64,000 nt of DNA from Deltaproteobacteria bacterium (GCA_947445035.1 CANFCK010000008.1:1-64000); one strand, 5' to 3'; counted from the first letter of the stretch, positions 1 through 8,704 are shown. Translations and numbers: made by a program. The notes: generated by a model from the sequence alone, not told the origin.

Positions 1-2
1 AC

Positions 3-149
3 GGAGTGGAGATGGTGATGCCCGGTGACCGGGTTGAAATGACGATCGAGCTCATCACGCCAATCGCAATGGAGAAGCAGCTCCGCTTCGCCATCCGCGA
101 AGGTGGCAAGACTGTCGGCGCCGGTGTGGTCGCCGAGATCATCGCGTAG
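3..149 (+). CDS. tuf: Elongation factor Tu, C-terminal fragment (5' end outside window)
   Basis: The first 49 codons read as the C-terminal beta-barrel domain of EF-Tu, the GTPase that delivers aminoacyl-tRNA to the ribosome. Recognisable stretches are [26 protein letters not shown] and the terminal GKTVGAGVV. The stop TAG is at 147-149 and rpsJ begins 9 bp later, the usual str-S10 junction in which tuf is followed by rpsJ. The start and the GTPase domain lie upstream of the window. Confidence 0.95.
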   Translation, partial: GVEMVMPGDRVEMTIELITPIAMEKQLRFAIREGGKTVGAGVVAEIIA

Positions 150-158
150 GGGTATTTC

Positions 159-473
159 ATGGCCTCCGCCAATCGCATTCGCATTCGCCTCAAGGCGTAC
201 GATCACAAGCTGCTTGACAAGTCAGCGCGTGAAATTTTGGATACGGCCAAGCGTACCGGGGTGACCATTCGTGGTCCCCTGCCGCTCCCGACCACGATTT
301 CCCGCTGGACGGTGCTTCGCAGTCCGCACGTCGACAAAAAGTCGCGCGAGCAGTTCGAACGCCGCACTCACCACCGCCTGCTGGACATCCTCGAGCCCAC
401 CCAAGCCACGGTCGACGCGCTCATGAAGCTCGATCTCAGCGCGGGTGTGCACGTTGAGATCAAGCTTTCCTAG
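159..473 (+). CDS. rpsJ: 30S ribosomal protein S10
   Basis: A 104-aa protein of normal S10 length. The N-terminus has the family pattern [14 protein letters not shown], the middle has GPLPLPT and the [19 protein letters not shown] loop, and it ends in VEIKLS like most S10 proteins. S10 is a 30S head protein and also the NusB partner in antitermination. It is complete at both ends, which matters because rplC, normally next, is absent; the next gene begins 16 bp downstream and is rplD. ATG start. Confidence 0.97.
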   Translation: MASANRIRIRLKAYDHKLLDKSAREILDTAKRTGVTIRGPLPLPTTISRWTVLRSPHVDKKSREQFERRTHHRLLDILEPTQATVDALMKLDLSAGVHVEIKLS

Positions 474-489
474 GCCCAAGAGGAACGTC

Positions 490-1128
490 ATGGCCAAGGT
501 CGATGTTTACAATCTCGCAAAGGTGAAGGTCGGTTCTGCCGATCTTGCCGATGCGGTCTTCGGGGTCGAAGTCAAGGAACACCTGTTCCACTTCGTAGTC
601 CGTGCCCAGCTCGCCGCGCGCCGGTCGGGCAACCATTCCACCAAGCAACGCGCGATGGTTGCTGGCGGCGGTCGGAAGCCCTGGAAGCAGAAGGGTACCG
701 GGCGCGCCCGTCAGGGGTCCACGCGGTCGCCGCAGTGGCGAGGCGGCGGATCGGTTTTCGGGCCTCAGCCGAGGAGCCACGCGTTTCAGGTGAACAAGAA
801 AGTTCGCAGCTTGGCGCTTCGTAGTGCATTGAGCCGTAGGGCAGGCGAGGCGGCCCTCGTCGTCCTCGACGGGTTCGCCCTTCCCGAGGCGCGCACCAAG
901 CATTTCCGCAGCTTTATGAAGGCGTTCGGCTTCGAAAGTGTGTTGGTGGTGCTCCCAACGATGGATCAGGCGGTCTCGCTAGCCGCGCGCAACCTTCCGG
1001 GCGTCACGGTCCTTCCGGTGGAAGGTTTGAACGTCTACGACGTGCTCCGGCACAAAAACATGGCGGTCGCCCAAGGAGCCCTCGCGGCGATCGTGGCGCG
1101 GCTGGGGAGTGAGGTCGCGCATGGCTGA
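490..1128 (+). CDS. rplD: 50S ribosomal protein L4
   Basis: The 212-aa product has the L4 signature: the extended loop KPWKQKGTGRARQGSTRSPQWRGG, cut here as KPWKQKGTGRARQG followed by SPQWRGGG, which lines the peptide exit tunnel. It also has the C-terminal NVYDVLRHKNMAV helix. ATG 490 has an AGAGGA ribosome-binding site 5 bp upstream and gives an MAKVDVYN start. An in-frame start further upstream would overlap rpsJ. L4 also autoregulates S10 operons in some bacteria. The 3' end overlaps rplW by 8 bp. Confidence 0.96.
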   Translation: MAKVDVYNLAKVKVGSADLADAVFGVEVKEHLFHFVVRAQLAARRSGNHSTKQRAMVAGGGRKPWKQKGTGRARQGSTRSPQWRGGGSVFGPQPRSHAFQVNKKVRSLALRSALSRRAGEAALVVLDGFALPEARTKHFRSFMKAFGFESVLVVLPTMDQAVSLAARNLPGVTVLPVEGLNVYDVLRHKNMAVAQGALAAIVARLGSEVAHG

Positions 1129-1408
1129 GATCCACGAAATTATCCTGCGCCCGATCGTGACCGAACGCAGCGCGGCGGCCGAGGCCACACAGAACACGTA
1201 CGTGTTCCAGGTCGGCGACACCGCCAACAAGCACGAAATCAAGGCCGCTGTGGAGTCCTTCTTCTCGGTGAAGGTCGAGGACGTGCGCACGGTCTGTGTG
1301 CGTGGCAAGTACAAGCGCTTCGGGCGGTTCTACGGGAAGCGCTCCAACTGGAAGAAGGCCTACGTGAAGCTCGCGTCCGGCCACTCCATCAACTTCTTCG
1401 AGGCCTGA
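1121..1408 (+). CDS. rplW: 50S ribosomal protein L23
   Basis: A 95-aa L23, the exit-tunnel protein that docks SRP and trigger factor. Family features are the start [12 protein letters not shown], the central [18 protein letters not shown], and the basic loop [22 protein letters not shown] chose ATG 1121 (MAEIHEI) over an in-frame GTG four codons earlier because it gives the conserved N-terminus. It overlaps the end of rplD by 8 bp, and rplB starts 1 bp after its stop, so translation is probably coupled. Confidence 0.96.
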   Translation: MAEIHEIILRPIVTERSAAAEATQNTYVFQVGDTANKHEIKAAVESFFSVKVEDVRTVCVRGKYKRFGRFYGKRSNWKKAYVKLASGHSINFFEA

Positions 1409-1409
1409 G

Positions 1410-2234
1410 ATGGGTACCCGTCGCTTTCGTCCGGTCACACCGGGCACACGCTTCCTGGTCGCACCTGACTTCTCTGAGGTGACCACCGACCGCCCGGAGC
1501 CCTCCCTGACCGTTCCGCTGAAGCGGACCGGCGGCCGCAACAACATGGGTCGTATGACCCAGCGCCGCATGGGCGGCGGTCACAAGCGTTCCTATCGAAT
1601 CATCGACTTTCGGCGGAACAAATTCGAAGTTTCCGCCAGGGTTGCCACGATCGAGTACGACCCCAATCGCACGGCGCGAATCGCCCTTCTGCACTACACC
1701 GACGGAGAAAAGCGCTACATCCTTGCGCCCGTCGGTCTCGGAGTAGGGGACAGCGTCGTCGCGTCGGACACCGCGGACATCAAGCCAGGCAACGCCATGC
1801 GGCTCACCGCCGTTCCGCTCGGCACATTCGTGCACAATGTGGAATTGAAGGTCGGCCGCGGCGGACAAATGTGTCGGAGCGCTGGCAGCTACGCCCAGGT
1901 GATGGCCAAGGAAGGAAAGTACGTCTTGCTTCGCCTTCCGAGCGGGGAACTTCGGCAGATACTCGGTGAGTGTCGGGTGACCATTGGTCAGGTCGGCAAC
2001 CTTGAGCATGAGAACGAACGGCTTGGCAAGGCGGGACGTGCGCGCTGGCTCGGCTGGCGTCCGTTTGTCCGTGGCACGGCCATGAACCCAATCGACCATC
2101 CGCACGGCGGTGGTGAAGGCCGCACCAAAGGCGGCCGGCATCCCGTCACTCCCTGGGGCAAACCGACGAAGGGGTACAAGACCCGTTCGAAGAAGAAGCC
2201 CACCACTCGCTTTATCGTCAAGCGTCGCCAGTAG
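1410..2234 (+). CDS. rplB: 50S ribosomal protein L2
   Basis: A 274-aa L2 of standard length, needed for subunit association and the peptidyl-transferase centre. The N-terminus has [11 protein letters not shown] and the [16 protein letters not shown]-binding motif. The middle has [22 protein letters not shown]. The C-terminal catalytic-region motif [18 protein letters not shown] is intact, including the conserved His of [11 protein letters not shown] 1410 lies directly behind the rplW stop. Confidence 0.98.
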   Translation: MGTRRFRPVTPGTRFLVAPDFSEVTTDRPEPSLTVPLKRTGGRNNMGRMTQRRMGGGHKRSYRIIDFRRNKFEVSARVATIEYDPNRTARIALLHYTDGEKRYILAPVGLGVGDSVVASDTADIKPGNAMRLTAVPLGTFVHNVELKVGRGGQMCRSAGSYAQVMAKEGKYVLLRLPSGELRQILGECRVTIGQVGNLEHENERLGKAGRARWLGWRPFVRGTAMNPIDHPHGGGEGRTKGGRHPVTPWGKPTKGYKTRSKKKPTTRFIVKRRQ

Positions 2235-2246
2235 GAGCCGCCCGAC

Positions 2247-2531
2247 ATGGCACGTTCAGTAAAGAAGGGTCCGTTCGTTGATCAACACGTCTTCGCCAAG
2301 GCCAATGCGGCCCGTGCGGCGGGGGGCGGGGGAAACCGGGTCATCAAGACCTGGAGTCGCCGTTCCACCGTCCTGCCGGACTTCATCGGTCTGACCTTCG
2401 CCGTCCACAACGGGAAGAAGTTCGTGCCGGTCTACATTTCCGAAAACATGGTCGGACACAAGTTCGGGGAGTTCGCACACACGCGGACCTTCTACGGGCA
2501 TGCCGCCGACCGCAAGACCAAGGTGAAGTGA
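2247..2531 (+). CDS. rpsS: 30S ribosomal protein S19
   Basis: A 94-aa S19, a 30S head protein contacting A-site tRNA and S13. Family features are [12 protein letters not shown] at the start, the [18 protein letters not shown] core, GKKFVPVYI and the [13 protein letters not shown] motif. An Ala/Gly-rich stretch (ARAAGGGGN, around residues 22-30) replaces the more usual loop. The stop overlaps the rplV start by one base (TGATG). Confidence 0.97.
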   Translation: MARSVKKGPFVDQHVFAKANAARAAGGGGNRVIKTWSRRSTVLPDFIGLTFAVHNGKKFVPVYISENMVGHKFGEFAHTRTFYGHAADRKTKVK

Positions 2532-2881
2532 TGGAGGCGACAGCACATCTCCGCTTTGCTCGCATCAGCGCCCGCAAGGCGCGCCTGGTGGCCGACGTGG
2601 TCCGCGGAAAGCGTGCCGGTCAGGCGGTGGAGGCGCTTCAGTTCTTGGACAAGAAGTCGGCGCCGCTCATCGCTAAACTCGTCGAGTCGGCGATCGCCAA
2701 CGCCGAGCAATCGGCAAAGCTTAACAATCGTGAGTTGGATATCGACGCGCTCGTCATCAAGCGCATTGAAGTCGGTGCCGCGGCCGGGCTTCGTCGGTTC
2801 CGGCCTCGCGCCCAAGGGCGAGCAACGCCAATCGTTAAGAAGACTGCCCACATCACCGTCGTTATCGGCGAGGAGTCCTGA
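2531..2881 (+). CDS. rplV: 50S ribosomal protein L22
   Basis: A 116-aa L22, a tunnel-wall protein. Its core matches the family: RISARKARLVADVVRGK at the N-terminus, AEQSAKLNN in the middle and the RFRPRAQGRATPIVKKTAHI beta-hairpin region that forms the macrolide-associated tunnel constriction. ATG 2531 is taken as start because it overlaps the rpsS stop as TGATG; a GTG just before it is less likely. Confidence 0.96.
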   Translation: MEATAHLRFARISARKARLVADVVRGKRAGQAVEALQFLDKKSAPLIAKLVESAIANAEQSAKLNNRELDIDALVIKRIEVGAAAGLRRFRPRAQGRATPIVKKTAHITVVIGEES

Positions 2882-2884
2882 ATC

Positions 2885-3532
2885 ATGGGCCAAAAGGTAA
2901 ATCCAATCGGGTTCCGCGTCGGGATCACCCGGCCGTGGGAATCCAAATGGTACGCGGAGAAGGACTACCAGCGATTCCTTCACGAAGACATCAAGATCCG
3001 TCGGTATCTGAAGGAAAAGTTGTTCGTGGCCGGCATCTCTAAGATACGCATCGAGCGCGCGGCGAACAAGGCCAAAGTGTTCATCCATGCGGCAAAGCCG
3101 GGCATGGTGATCGACAAACGGGCCAAGGGCCTCGACCAGCTCCGGGCTGATCTTCAGGCGCTAGTCAAGACCGAGCTGTTCCTCAACGTGATGGAGGTGC
3201 GCAAGGTTGACACTGACGCCATCCTGGTTGCGGAGAACATCGCTGCGCAACTCGAAAAGCGCGTCAGCTTTCGCCGCGCGATGAAGAAGGCAATGACCCA
3301 GTCGAAGAAGGCTGGGGCAAAGGGCATCAAGGTTATGTGTTCGGGTCGTCTCGGCGGTGCCGAGATGAGCCGCACGGAGTGGTACCGTGAGGGTCGTGTG
3401 CCCCTGCACACCCTCCGGGCCGATGTCGACTACGGACTGGCCGAGGCGAGAACGAACTACGGCGTCATCGGCGTCAAGGTTTGGATCTACAAAGGTGAGT
3501 TCGTGGTCGGCGACGAAGACCGGTCGCTCTGA
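2885..3532 (+). CDS. rpsC: 30S ribosomal protein S3 with altered KH loop
   Basis: A 215-aa S3, a head protein at the mRNA entry channel. It begins [20 protein letters not shown], carries the N-terminal KH domain (about 40-110) and the C-terminal S3 domain with [26 protein letters not shown] and [13 protein letters not shown]. One oddity: the KH GXXG loop, usually PGxVIGKKG in this family, reads [11 protein letters not shown], so both glycines of the signature are replaced. The rest of the fold looks intact. ATG is 3 bp after the rplV stop. Confidence 0.97.
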   Translation: MGQKVNPIGFRVGITRPWESKWYAEKDYQRFLHEDIKIRRYLKEKLFVAGISKIRIERAANKAKVFIHAAKPGMVIDKRAKGLDQLRADLQALVKTELFLNVMEVRKVDTDAILVAENIAAQLEKRVSFRRAMKKAMTQSKKAGAKGIKVMCSGRLGGAEMSRTEWYREGRVPLHTLRADVDYGLAEARTNYGVIGVKVWIYKGEFVVGDEDRSL

Positions 3533-3544
3533 GAGGAATCCACA

Positions 3545-3964
3545 ATGCTCTCCCCCAAGCGTGTCAAATTTCGCAAGGTCCAGAAGGGCCGATCCAACGG
3601 TCTTGCCTACCGAGGCGGTGACGTCTCCTACGGTGAGTTCGGCCTGCAATCAACCGACCCCGGTCGGTTGACCTCCCGACAGATTGAGGCCGCGCGAATC
3701 GCGTTGACCCGGTACGTCAAGCGTGGCGGTCGAATCTGGATACGAGTGTTCCCGCATAAGCCCGTCACCAAGAAGGCCGCCGAGACCCGCCAAGGTACCG
3801 GAAAGGGCAACGTGGAGTTCTGGGTGGCGGTGGTCAAGCCGGGCACCATTCTCTATGAAATCGAGGGGGTCACGGAGGACGTGGCCCGGGAGGCGTTCCG
3901 CCTTGCCAGCCACAAGCTCCCCCTCGGAACCCGCTTCATCAAGCGAGAGGACCACGTCGGATGA
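3545..3964 (+). CDS. rplP: 50S ribosomal protein L16
   Basis: A 139-aa L16, which helps position A-site tRNA in the large subunit. It has the start [11 protein letters not shown], the central [38 protein letters not shown] and [15 protein letters not shown], and ends in [15 protein letters not shown]. The sequence lacks nothing obvious for the family. The 3' end overlaps rpmC by 4 bp (ATGA). Confidence 0.97.
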   Translation: MLSPKRVKFRKVQKGRSNGLAYRGGDVSYGEFGLQSTDPGRLTSRQIEAARIALTRYVKRGGRIWIRVFPHKPVTKKAAETRQGTGKGNVEFWVAVVKPGTILYEIEGVTEDVAREAFRLASHKLPLGTRFIKREDHVG

Positions 3965-4281
3965 AAACCACCGAACTCTCGGCACTCACGGACGAGCAGC
4001 TCGTGCACCACGAGCTCAGCTGCCAGCGCGAACTCGCCGGCCATCAGTTGCGGCATGCCACCGGAAAGCTGGAGAACAACAGCTTGCTCGGCAAGGCCCG
4101 CAAAGCCATTGCGCGCGCGCAAACGGAGATTCGCCGTCGCGAACGCGTCGGCGGTGTGATCCAGGGTGGACTCCGGTCACGGCACCTTGGCTCGTTCACG
4201 CCAACCGCGCTCGGGGCAGTCGCCGAAGCGGGCGGCGGCTTTCTCAAGTCCATGCTTGACACCAATCATGGCGTGGAGTAG
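3961..4281 (+). CDS. rpmC: 50S ribosomal protein L29 with C-terminal extension
   Basis: Residues 1-62 form the two-helix L29 hairpin ([49 protein letters not shown]). The family is normally about 60-75 aa; this protein has 106, with an extra ~40-residue Gly/Ala-rich tail of unknown role ([16 protein letters not shown] and onward). L29 sits beside L23 at the tunnel exit, so the tail could reach the exit surface; that is inference. The ATG overlaps the rplP stop. A 101-bp spacer with two hairpins follows. Confidence 0.88.
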   Translation: MKTTELSALTDEQLVHHELSCQRELAGHQLRHATGKLENNSLLGKARKAIARAQTEIRRRERVGGVIQGGLRSRHLGSFTPTALGAVAEAGGGFLKSMLDTNHGVE

Positions 4282-4296
4282 AAGCGCGTCCTCCTC

Positions 4297-4319
4297 GGGA
4301 GCTGTCCTTGGACAGTCCC
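4297..4319 (+). other. Intercistronic hairpin 1, rpmC-rpsQ spacer
   Basis: GGGA-CTGTCC pairs with GGACAG-TCCC (4297-4300/4316-4319 and 4302-4307/4310-4315), a 10-bp stem with one bulged base and a tiny loop. It is not followed by a T tract, so it is unlikely to be an intrinsic terminator. It may act in mRNA processing, stability or regulator binding. Confidence 0.6.
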
Positions 4320-4332
4320 CAACCCGCTGAAG

Positions 4333-4348
4333 TCCACCGTCCGGTGGA
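4333..4348 (+). other. Intercistronic hairpin 2, rpmC-rpsQ spacer
   Basis: TCCACC (4333-4338) pairs perfectly with GGTGGA (4343-4348) around a GTCC loop, 34 bp before the rpsQ start and 13 bp after the first hairpin. There is no T tract downstream. Two stable stems in one 101-bp gap of an otherwise tightly packed operon is unusual. Confidence 0.55.
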
Positions 4349-4382
4349 GACCTGCGGGAGAACACAAAGCTACAGGTGAATC

Positions 4383-4676
4383 ATGCCCGCCGAGGGAACC
4401 AACGAGGTTGCCAGCGCCGAACCGCGCCGGCGTCGCACGCTGCTTGGTCGCGTTGTCTCTGACAAGATGGACAAGACCGTGGTGGTGTCCGTCGAACGCA
4501 CGCACAAGCACCCCACGTACAAGAAGTACGTGAAGACTAGCAAGAACTACAAGGCACACGACGAATCGAATGGCTGCAAAGTCGATGATTTCGTGGTCAT
4601 CGAGGAATCCCGTCCGCTCAGCCGCACCAAGCGCTGGGTGGTGGTGCAAGTCCGCTCTGCCGGGGGTGCAGCGTGA
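4383..4676 (+). CDS. rpsQ: 30S ribosomal protein S17
   Basis: A 97-aa S17, an early-assembly 16S rRNA-binding protein with an OB fold. The conserved core begins at [20 protein letters not shown] (around residue 16) and continues with [28 protein letters not shown]-like [18 protein letters not shown]. About 15 extra N-terminal residues precede the core. ATG 4383 follows a spacer with two hairpins, unlike its closely packed neighbours. The stop overlaps the GTG start of rplN (GTGA). Confidence 0.95.
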   Translation: MPAEGTNEVASAEPRRRRTLLGRVVSDKMDKTVVVSVERTHKHPTYKKYVKTSKNYKAHDESNGCKVDDFVVIEESRPLSRTKRWVVVQVRSAGGAA

Positions 4677-5041
4677 TTCAGATGCAGTCCCATTTGGACG
4701 TGGCCGACAACTCCGGAGCGCGGCGGGTGCAGTGCATCAAGGTGCTCGGCGGCTCGAAGAGGAAGTACGCCTCCCTGGGGGACGTGATCGTGGTCGCCAT
4801 CAAAGAGGCCATCCCCAATGGCAAGGTTAAGAAGGGCGAGGTGGCCAAGGCGGTCATCGTCCGGACGGCCAAGGAAGTACGTCGCGCTGACGGGTCCTAC
4901 ATCAGGTTCGACACCAACTCAGCCGTGTTGATTGACGCGAAGGGTGAGCCGGTGGGCACACGAATCTTTGGTCCTGTTGCACGCGAGCTTCGCGGCAAGC
5001 AGTATATGAAGATCGTGGCGCTGGCTCCCGAAGTTCTGTGA
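4673..5041 (+). CDS. rplN: 50S ribosomal protein L14
   Basis: A 122-aa L14 of standard length, at the intersubunit bridge and the RsfS-binding site. It has [62 protein letters not shown] and [13 protein letters not shown]. The start is GTG 4673 overlapping the rpsQ stop (GTGA), which gives exactly the canonical N-terminus. Its partner RsfS is encoded in this window at 17521-17928. Confidence 0.97.
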   Translation: MIQMQSHLDVADNSGARRVQCIKVLGGSKRKYASLGDVIVVAIKEAIPNGKVKKGEVAKAVIVRTAKEVRRADGSYIRFDTNSAVLIDAKGEPVGTRIFGPVARELRGKQYMKIVALAPEVL

Positions 5042-5048
5042 GGCGGCC

Positions 5049-5381
5049 ATGAAGACCAAATTGAAAATTCATCGGGACGACACCGTCGTCATCATCGCCG
5101 GCAAGTTCAAGGGCCGCGTCGGCAAGGTCGTGCGCGTACTCACGGAAGAGGGGCGCGTGGTGGTCGAGGGCGTGGCGCTGCAAAAGCGCCATATGAAGGC
5201 CCAAGGCGAACAGGCGGGGCGCATCGTTGAGAAAGAACGCCCGATGCACGTTTCGAACGTGGCGCTGTGGGACGCCGCGGCTGGCCGCCGTGTGAAGGTG
5301 TGCATCAAGGTGCAAGACGACAGCAGCCGCTCGCGGGTCGATCGGAAGACCGGCGTAAAAATCGACCAGGCAGGGGGCTAA
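5049..5381 (+). CDS. rplX: 50S ribosomal protein L24
   Basis: A 110-aa L24, an assembly initiator on 23S rRNA. It has the KOW motif near the N-terminus ([19 protein letters not shown]), the [11 protein letters not shown] segment, and VSNVALWD followed by [16 protein letters not shown] 5049 follows the rplN stop after 7 bp. The tail is slightly basic and ends GVKIDQAGG. Confidence 0.96.
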   Translation: MKTKLKIHRDDTVVIIAGKFKGRVGKVVRVLTEEGRVVVEGVALQKRHMKAQGEQAGRIVEKERPMHVSNVALWDAAAGRRVKVCIKVQDDSSRSRVDRKTGVKIDQAGG

Positions 5382-5383
5382 TC

Positions 5384-5926
5384 ATGGCACCACGTATGCA
5401 GGAGGTTTACCGCAACACGAGCACGCCAGCGCTCCTCCAGGAGTTCAGCTACGCCAACGTGATGCAGGTGCCTCGGCTCGAGAAGATCGTACTGAACACC
5501 TGCGTCAAGGAAGCCACCCAGAACGTCAAAGTGCTGGAGACGGCGGCCGAAGAGCTCGCGCTAATTACTGGGCAGAAGCCCCAGGTCCGCCGGGCGCGGA
5601 AGGCTATTGCGAACTTCAAGCTCCGCGCTGGAATTCCCATCGGAGCCCGGGTGACCCTGCGCGGTCGCCGGATGTGGGAGTTCCTTGATCGGCTGATCAA
5701 CATCGCGCTTCCCCGCGTCCGTGACTTCCGCGGTATCAACCCGAGGGCGTTCGATGGGCGAGGCAACTATTCCCTCGGCGTCACCGAGCAGATCATCTTC
5801 CCGGAGATCAACTACGACCGCGTGTCGAAGGTGACCGGCATGAACATTTCCTTCGTCACCACCGCGAAGACCGACGCGGAGGGCAAGGCGCTGCTGCAGC
5901 ACCTTGGCCTTCCGTTCCGGCAGTAG
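5384..5926 (+). CDS. rplE: 50S ribosomal protein L5
   Basis: A 180-aa L5, which binds 5S rRNA. Conserved blocks are [69 protein letters not shown] and [16 protein letters not shown] chose ATG 5384, 3 bp behind the rplX stop, over upstream in-frame codons that would lie inside rplX. Confidence 0.97.
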   Translation: MAPRMQEVYRNTSTPALLQEFSYANVMQVPRLEKIVLNTCVKEATQNVKVLETAAEELALITGQKPQVRRARKAIANFKLRAGIPIGARVTLRGRRMWEFLDRLINIALPRVRDFRGINPRAFDGRGNYSLGVTEQIIFPEINYDRVSKVTGMNISFVTTAKTDAEGKALLQHLGLPFRQ

Positions 5927-5936
5927 GGGGGCTCAG

Positions 5937-6122
5937 ATGGCCAAAAAGTCAATGATCGCGAAGGCCGCTCGGCCGGCGAAATTTTCCTCTCGCAAGTACA
6001 ACCGCTGCCCGCTGTGCGGTCGTCCTCGCGCCTTCCTCCGCAACTTCAACATGTGCCGCATCTGCTTCCGCGACCTCGCCCTCAAGGGCGAGATCCCGGG
6101 TGTGATGAAGGCGAGCTGGTAG
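5937..6122 (+). CDS. rpsN: 30S ribosomal protein S14, zinc-binding short form
   Basis: A 61-aa S14 of the short, zinc-binding type. Two CxxC pairs (CPLC and CRIC) flank the [12 protein letters not shown] segment. It begins [10 protein letters not shown] and ends with the conserved [11 protein letters not shown]. The long, cysteine-free paralogue used under zinc limitation is not in this window. ATG 5937 sits 10 bp after the rplE stop. Confidence 0.96.
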   Translation: MAKKSMIAKAARPAKFSSRKYNRCPLCGRPRAFLRNFNMCRICFRDLALKGEIPGVMKASW

Positions 6123-6131
6123 GAGGCGCAG

Positions 6132-6530
6132 ATGGTTACCACCGATCCGATCGCTGACCTGCTCACGCGCATCCGCAACGGTCTGGCAGCCCGACAAAAG
6201 TCGGTGCTCATTCCCCGTTCGAAGATGAAGCTTGAAATCGTCAAAATCCTCAAGAGCGAGGGGTTCATTGAGGGGTACATCGACCAGGCGGACGCTGAGC
6301 GGCCCAACCTGAAGGTGTTCCTTCGCTACGTGGACGGCGCTGCCGGCGTCATCCAAGGTCTTCAGCGGGTCTCCAGCCCAAGCCGGCGGACGTATGTCGG
6401 CAAGGACGAACTCCCGAAAGTCCGAAACGGCCTCGGGGTCGCCATTCTCACTACGCCTCGCGGCGTGCTCACCGACAAGGCGGCCCGTACGGCTGGCGTT
6501 GGCGGTGAGGTCATCTGCTACGTCTGGTAG
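6132..6530 (+). CDS. rpsH: 30S ribosomal protein S8
   Basis: A 132-aa S8, a central 16S rRNA-binding protein that also autoregulates spc operons in enterobacteria. Conserved features are DPIADLLTRIRNGL, VLIPRSKMKLEIVKILKSEGFI, RVSSPSRRTYVGKDELPKV and the C-terminal GVLTDKAARTAGVGGEVICYVW. It lies between rpsN and rplF with 9-bp gaps on both sides. Confidence 0.97.
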   Translation: MVTTDPIADLLTRIRNGLAARQKSVLIPRSKMKLEIVKILKSEGFIEGYIDQADAERPNLKVFLRYVDGAAGVIQGLQRVSSPSRRTYVGKDELPKVRNGLGVAILTTPRGVLTDKAARTAGVGGEVICYVW

Positions 6531-6539
6531 GAGCAGCCA

Positions 6540-7079
6540 ATGTCGCGCATCGGCAAGCAGCCCATCGCCGTCCCCCCAGGGGTAATCGTGTCGGTGGGCG
6601 CCACTCAGGTCAGGATCAAGGGTCCCAAGGGAGAGCTCGCCCAAGCTATCGCGACGGGCGTAAAGGTATCCGAGGAAGGCGGCGCACTCTCTGTCACTCG
6701 CATCAATGATGAACGTCAGAGCCGGTCGAATCACGGACTTACGCGGGCGTTGCTCGCGAACATGGTGACGGGCGTCACCAAGGGCTACGAGCGGAGGCTC
6801 TCGATTACGGGCGTGGGCTTCAAGGGCGAAGTCAAGGGGAAGACCCTCGTTCTGGCGCTGGGTTATTCCCACCCGATCGAGTTCCCGTTCCCCGCGGGGA
6901 TCACCATCGACGTAGAGAAGGCGACCACCCTGATCATCAAGGGGGCTGACCGCCAGGGCGTGGGTGAGACCGCTGCCAAGCTCCGTGAACTCCGCGCGCC
7001 GGATGCCTACAAAGGCAAGGGCATACGGAACGAAGGCGAACACATCCGGTTGAAAGCCGGTAAGACGGCCAAGAAGTAG
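6540..7079 (+). CDS. rplF: 50S ribosomal protein L6
   Basis: A 179-aa L6 with the start MSRIGKQPIAVPPGV, the first fold GPKGELAQAI, the central LLANMVTGVTKGYERRLSITGVG and the C-terminal signature GADRQGVGETAAKLRELR followed by YKGKGIRNEGEHIRLKAGKT. L6 sits near the factor-binding region. It is complete and of normal length. Confidence 0.97.
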   Translation: MSRIGKQPIAVPPGVIVSVGATQVRIKGPKGELAQAIATGVKVSEEGGALSVTRINDERQSRSNHGLTRALLANMVTGVTKGYERRLSITGVGFKGEVKGKTLVLALGYSHPIEFPFPAGITIDVEKATTLIIKGADRQGVGETAAKLRELRAPDAYKGKGIRNEGEHIRLKAGKTAKK

Positions 7080-7088
7080 GGAGACGCC

Positions 7089-7457
7089 ATGTCCATTCGC
7101 GAAGATCAGGCTCTGGCCCGCAACCGCCGTCGGGCGCGCATTCGGGGGAAACTTGCCGGCACCACCGCGCGGCCTCGGCTGTCGGTGTACCGGTCGGCCA
7201 ATCATATTTACGCCCAAATCGTCGACGATGACGCGGGCACCACGCTCGCCGCGGCGTCGACGCTGTCGGAAGAGCTCAAGTCGCACGCCGGCCACGGTGG
7301 CAACCGGGCGTCCGCGCGCGCCGTCGGTGCCCTCATCGCCTCAAAGGCGAAGGCTGCGAACATCACGCAAGTGGTCTTCGATCGCAACGGATTCCTCTAC
7401 CATGGTCGGGTTCAGTCCCTGGCCGACGGTGCCCGGGAAGCCGGCCTCGACTTCTAG
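7089..7457 (+). CDS. rplR: 50S ribosomal protein L18
   Basis: A 122-aa L18, a 5S rRNA-binding protein. Features are a basic N-terminus ([15 protein letters not shown]), [23 protein letters not shown], the AAASTL stretch, and the C-terminal [31 protein letters not shown] 7089 is 9 bp after rplF. Confidence 0.97.
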   Translation: MSIREDQALARNRRRARIRGKLAGTTARPRLSVYRSANHIYAQIVDDDAGTTLAAASTLSEELKSHAGHGGNRASARAVGALIASKAKAANITQVVFDRNGFLYHGRVQSLADGAREAGLDF

Positions 7458-7495
7458 ACCTTTCTGCTCGGCGTCTCGTGCGCCACGGAGCTCAT

Positions 7496-8071
7496 ATGTC
7501 AATGCCAACCGGCAAAAAGCACGCCCCTCGTAAGCCTGCGGAAGATTCGCAGGTGATCGAGAAGAACATCTACGTGAACCGCGTCGCCAAGGTCGTCAAG
7601 GGCGGTCGTCGGTTCTCGTTCGCCGCGCTGGTCGTGGTGGGCAACGGGGATGGTAGGATTGGTATCGGCCAGGGCAAGGCGAACGAAGTGCCGGAAGCCG
7701 TGCGCAAGGCCACTGAGCGTGCGCGCCGTACGATGTTCGATGTGCCGGTTGTGGACGGTACGGTACCCCACATCATTGAAGGCCGGTTCGGCGCGGGCAA
7801 GGTATTGCTTCGTCCGGCCAACCCAGGAACTGGCGTTATCGCAGGTCCGGTGGTGCGCGCGCTTCTGGACGCTGCGGGCTACCACAATGTGCTCACCAAG
7901 AGCCTGGGCAGTTCCAACCCCTACAACGTTGCGAAGGCGACGATCTCGGCGTTGAAGCAGGTGGAGTCACCGGCGATGGTCGCGGCTCGCCGTGGCAAGT
8001 CTCTCGAAGAGGTGGTCGCGAACTACGATCTCGGCCACCGCGTCTTCGGCGCTGGCAGGGAGCGCGCATGA
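7496..8071 (+). CDS. rpsE: 30S ribosomal protein S5
   Basis: A 191-aa S5, an accuracy-determining protein of the decoding region. It has [42 protein letters not shown], the [20 protein letters not shown]-like block and [18 protein letters not shown] 7496 has a GGAG ribosome-binding site 6 bp upstream; a GTG 18 bp earlier lacks support. The end overlaps rpmD by 4 bp (ATGA). Confidence 0.96.
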   Translation: MSMPTGKKHAPRKPAEDSQVIEKNIYVNRVAKVVKGGRRFSFAALVVVGNGDGRIGIGQGKANEVPEAVRKATERARRTMFDVPVVDGTVPHIIEGRFGAGKVLLRPANPGTGVIAGPVVRALLDAAGYHNVLTKSLGSSNPYNVAKATISALKQVESPAMVAARRGKSLEEVVANYDLGHRVFGAGRERA

Positions 8072-8259
8072 TCCAGCTCAAGGTGACGCTGACCCGTTCG
8101 CAGATCGGGTGCGACGAGCGGCAGCGTTCAACGCTGCGCGGGCTCGGCCTTCGGAAGATCGGCGGCTCTCGCGTTCTGGAAAACACACCGAGCGTGCGCG
8201 GCATGGTGAAGTCAGTCATCCACCTGCTACAGGTGGAAGAGGTGTCCAGTGGCGGATGA
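8068..8259 (+). CDS. rpmD: 50S ribosomal protein L30
   Basis: A 63-aa L30, found between rpsE and rplO as is usual for spc operons. The family pattern is visible: [27 protein letters not shown], split here as [10 protein letters not shown] then [10 protein letters not shown], followed by [11 protein letters not shown]. The start overlaps the rpsE stop and the end overlaps rplO by 11 bp, so its translation is probably coupled on both sides. Confidence 0.95.
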   Translation: MIQLKVTLTRSQIGCDERQRSTLRGLGLRKIGGSRVLENTPSVRGMVKSVIHLLQVEEVSSGG

Positions 8260-8701
8260 ACTCAGTCGACTCAAGCCTGTGCCCGGTAGCCAGACTCCCC
8301 GTACGCGCATCGGTCGGGGCCAGGGTTCCGGGCTCGGCAAGACCGCGGGTCGCGGCACCAAGGGGCAGCAGGCGCGCGCCGGCTACACCCGGCGGTTCGG
8401 GTTTGAGGGCGGACAAATGCCGCTTCAACGCCGACTTCCCAAGGTCGGGTTTCGGAACTACAACAAGACCGACTTTGAGATCGTGAATATCGAGAAGCTC
8501 GGCGGCCTCGCCGCCGGCTCGACGGTGGACGCGGCCTCGCTCAAGTCCGCCGGCATCATCTCGCGTATCGGTCGGGACGGCGTCAAGCTGCTCGGCGACG
8601 GCGAGTTGACCGTGAAGCTTGTTGTTCGCCTCGCGAAGGTCTCTTCGAGCGCTCGTGCCAAGATCGAAGCGGCCGGTGGGTCGGTCGAGGACGGGGCGTG
8701 A
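8249..8701 (+). CDS. rplO: 50S ribosomal protein L15
   Basis: A 150-aa L15. Conserved parts are the glycine-rich N-terminal tail [21 protein letters not shown], the [18 protein letters not shown] signature and [20 protein letters not shown]. The start is GTG 8249, which overlaps the end of rpmD in another frame and gives [15 protein letters not shown] 70-bp spacer separates it from secY. Confidence 0.95.
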   Translation: MADELSRLKPVPGSQTPRTRIGRGQGSGLGKTAGRGTKGQQARAGYTRRFGFEGGQMPLQRRLPKVGFRNYNKTDFEIVNIEKLGGLAAGSTVDAASLKSAGIISRIGRDGVKLLGDGELTVKLVVRLAKVSSSARAKIEAAGGSVEDGA

Positions 8702-8704
8702 ACC

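Noticed and set aside
5949-7295. 448-codon - strand frame opposite rpsN-rpsH-rplF-rplR
   Set aside because: Fully covered by four well-conserved ribosomal protein genes in other frames.
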